From Streptomyces sp. DHE7-1 (GTDB lineage: Bacteria > Actinomycetota > Actinomycetes > Streptomycetales > Streptomycetaceae), in contig JACJDG010000003.1 of the NCBI GenBank assembly GCA_016432725.1, forward strand, positions 930,001 to 994,000: a stretch of 64,000 nt of DNA, read 5' to 3'. Made by a program: the position numbers and the translations under genes. Of this stretch, positions 62,554 to 64,000 are shown one piece after another. Every line of letters begins with the position of its first letter. Position 1 is the first letter of the stretch. Under the pieces are notes generated by a model. It saw only the letters and a list, made by a program, of their open reading frames with translations, was not told the DNA's origin and did not search any database.

Positions 62554-63272
62554 ATGGACGTGCTGGAACTGCTCCCCGCCTGCATCTGCTGCGCTTCCCG
62601 GTCGGCCAGGCCTATCTCTGGCGCGACGGCGACGAGCTGTCGCTGATCGATGCCGGGCCGATCGGCTCGGGCCGCGCGATCGCCCGGGCGGTCACGGCGC
62701 TCGGCCGCGCCCCCGGGGACGTACGGCGGATCGTGCTGACGCACTTCCACGAGGACCACGCCGGCGGGGCGGCCGAGTTCGCCGCGCTGAGCGGTGCCGA
62801 GGTGCTGGCGCACGAACGGGACGCGCCGTTCGTGCTCGGTGAACGCCCGGGCCCGCCCCCGCGGTTCGAGGAGTGGGAGCTGCCGGTCCACGCGGAGGCG
62901 GCACGGCACCTGCCCGGGGGCGAGCCGGAGCGGCCCCGGCACGTCACCGCGTTGTTGGACGGCGCGGTGCTCGGCTTCGGCGGCGGCGCGCGGGTGCTCC
63001 ACGTCCCCGGGCACACGGACGGCAGCATCGCCGTCTTCCTCCCGGACGAGGGTGTGCTGTTCACCGGCGACACGGTGGCCGCCTCGCCGGCCGACGGAAC
63101 GGTCATGCCGGGGGTGTTCAACCTCGACCGGCCTCGGCTGATGGGTTCCCTGCGCCGGCTGACCGCCCTCGACGCCGAAGTGGCCTGCTTCGGGCACGGC
63201 CGACCGGTGGTGGGCGGTGCGTCGGCCGCCCTGCGCGGAGCGGCGGCCGAGGGCGGACCGTCCACCGGCTGA
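62554..63272 (+). CDS. MBL-fold metallo-hydrolase, one-base frameshift
   Basis: About 239 residues after restoring one C near 62575 (CTGCTCCCCGCC), joining MDVLELLP to RLHLLRFPVGQAYLWRDGDE. The metallo-beta-lactamase core is clear: SLIDAGPIGSGRAIARAVTA, the HxHxDH signature as LTHFHEDHAGGAAEF (about residue 62), the third histidine in HVPGHTDGSIAVFLP and the bridging aspartate in VLFTGDTVAAS, with CFGHGRP holding the last histidine. Single-domain proteins like this hydrolyse thioesters, lactones or phosphodiesters; the substrate is not defined here. ATG 62554. Converges on the Nudix gene. Confidence 0.85.
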
Positions 63273-63292
63273 CAGCGGAGCCGCGAGAGGCC

Positions 63293-64000
63293 TCAGGCCG
63301 CCCGGCCCACCACCGGTACGCCGGCCTCCAGATACAGCGCGGCACCCCGCTCCCGGGCCCGGAGCGCCCAGCGCAGCCGCTCGTACCGCACCGGCGGCAG
63401 CAGGCCGGCGGCCTCCTGCTCGGTCGCGAAGCGCCAGCCGCGCAGCTCCGGCCCCGGCAGCAGCACCCGGGACGCCTCGGCGGAGTCCAGCGTCCCCCCG
63501 TCGAAGAGCAGGCGCAGTCCGCCGTAGCCGGGCGGTACCGGCCGTTCCCAGTCCACGACCAGCAGCCGGGGCACCTCCCGCAGCCGTATCCCGGTCTCCT
63601 CGGCCACCTCGCGCATCCCGGCCCGGGCGGGAGCCTCACCCCGCTCGACCACACCGCCGGGGAACTCCCAGCCGGGCTTGTAGGTGGGGTCGACGAGCAG
63701 CACCCGGTCCTGCTCGTCGAAGAGCAGCACACCGGCGGCCAGCGTCTCGGCGGTGGGCTCGGGGGTCTGCACGATGTCGACGGGCCGCACCGCACCGCTG
63801 CCCACGGCGTCGGCGACGCGGACGGCGGTCTCGTACGGGGTGAGGCCGCTGGAGTCCACGAGGTGCGCGTCGGCGGTGAGCCAGGAGGCCAGGGCGGCAC
63901 GGTAGGGCTCGAGGTGGTCGTACGCCCACTGCTGCTGCCGGTTCTCGCCCGCGGACGGGTCCGGCGGGAACCCGCGCCCGGCGATACGCTCCCGCAGGAT
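63293..64000 (-). CDS. Nudix hydrolase with N-terminal extension, cut by the right edge
   Basis: Partial, 235 residues seen. The Nudix domain starts near AAGVLLFDEQDRVLLVDPTY, with the box GGVVERGEAPARAGMREVAE followed by ETG complete, and PPVRYERLRWALRARERG after it. The same frame stays open without a stop to the window edge, encoding RQQQWAYDHLEPYRAALASW and LTPYETAVRVADAVGSG, which look like the end of another domain, possibly a small nucleotide kinase. GTG 63859 is the only start inside the window but probably not the true one. Function: cleavage of an X-linked nucleoside diphosphate or related pyrophosphate. Confidence 0.8.
   Translation of the reverse strand: MLRERIAGRGFPPDPSAGENRQQQWAYDHLEPYRAALASWLTADAHLVDSSGLTPYETAVRVADAVGSGAVRPVDIVQTPEPTAETLAAGVLLFDEQDRVLLVDPTYKPGWEFPGGVVERGEAPARAGMREVAEETGIRLREVPRLLVVDWERPVPPGYGGLRLLFDGGTLDSAEASRVLLPGPELRGWRFATEQEAAGLLPPVRYERLRWALRARERGAALYLEAGVPVVGRAA

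Noticed and set aside
1..64000. The broken genes as true pseudogenes or programmed frameshifts
   Set aside because: All 21 events are losses of one base mostly in G/C runs, all reading frames resume perfectly, and no slippery-site or downstream structure pattern is shared, which points to sequence errors.
1..64000. CRISPR arrays, tRNA, rRNA, insertion sequences or prophage
   Set aside because: No regularly spaced direct repeats, tRNA-like cloverleaf or transposase/integrase sequences were seen while reading both strands; short tRNAs could still be missed by eye.

Overview
The window looks like a piece of a Streptomyces chromosome, or that of a very close actinomycete. Genes are tightly packed and extremely GC-rich in third codon positions, with many GTG starts and four-base ATGA/GTGA stop-start overlaps. 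The gene content fits as well: a mycothiol-dependent maleylpyruvate isomerase family enzyme, a deazaflavin (F420)-type oxidoreductase, an Rv1733c-like membrane protein, TerD proteins, a PucR/GAF regulator and many MarR/TetR/DeoR/ROK regulators. No rRNA, tRNA, CRISPR array, transposase or prophage was recognised.

Region 1 (1-16.2 kb) is most of an exopolysaccharide locus. A polyprenyl-phosphate sugar transferase (15846-14404) starts a minus-strand operon of Gfo/Idh oxidoreductase, NAD-dependent epimerase, two DegT-type aminotransferases and a NeuD-type acyltransferase; together these suggest an N-acylated amino-sugar nucleotide. Next come a large secreted protein with an N,N-dimethylformamidase-like domain and two DUF4082 modules (ending at a strong terminator), a GT2, a stand-alone Wzz-like protein, a Wzz domain fused to a Wzy/ligase-like domain, and two more GT2 enzymes. 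No flippase is seen; it may lie to the left.

Region 2 (16.2-31.3 kb): an operon of GT2, MFS and a secreted beta-propeller-like protein; a small 3-hydroxybutyrate module (MHS transporter, PucR regulator, dehydrogenase); then Nudix, apolipoprotein N-acyltransferase, O-antigen-ligase-like and PH-like membrane proteins, an Asp/Glu racemase, an HpnB-like glycosyltransferase and a double TerD protein.

Region 3 (31.6-46.1 kb): DUF6643-like, MOSC, Rv1733c-like, a beta-helix/AAA+ fusion, a membrane protein that appears to be an alpha/beta hydrolase split by about 600 residues of membrane helices, DeoR, a cysteine-synthase-like enzyme, an anti-sigma-type ATPase, SHOCT, Nudix, ROK and AlkB proteins.

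Region 4 (46.1-64 kb): RNA methyltransferase, an amino-sugar module (class II aldolase, SIS isomerase, DeoR), three regulator/target pairs with visible operators (MarR/MFS, MarR/DHA2 pump, TetR/deazaflavin oxidoreductase), a two-component system with a perfect 38-bp palindrome upstream, geranylgeranyl reductase, M20 peptidase, metallo-beta-lactamase-fold protein and a Nudix gene running off the right edge.

Two window-wide patterns matter for reading this annotation. Eighteen genes are broken by 21 frameshifts, and every one is explained by loss of a single base, almost always in a short G or C run. I treat these as probable sequence errors and give each gene as one CDS. Second, many genes have a -10-like hexamer exactly six bases before the start codon, the layout expected of leaderless transcripts, and this helped choose starts.
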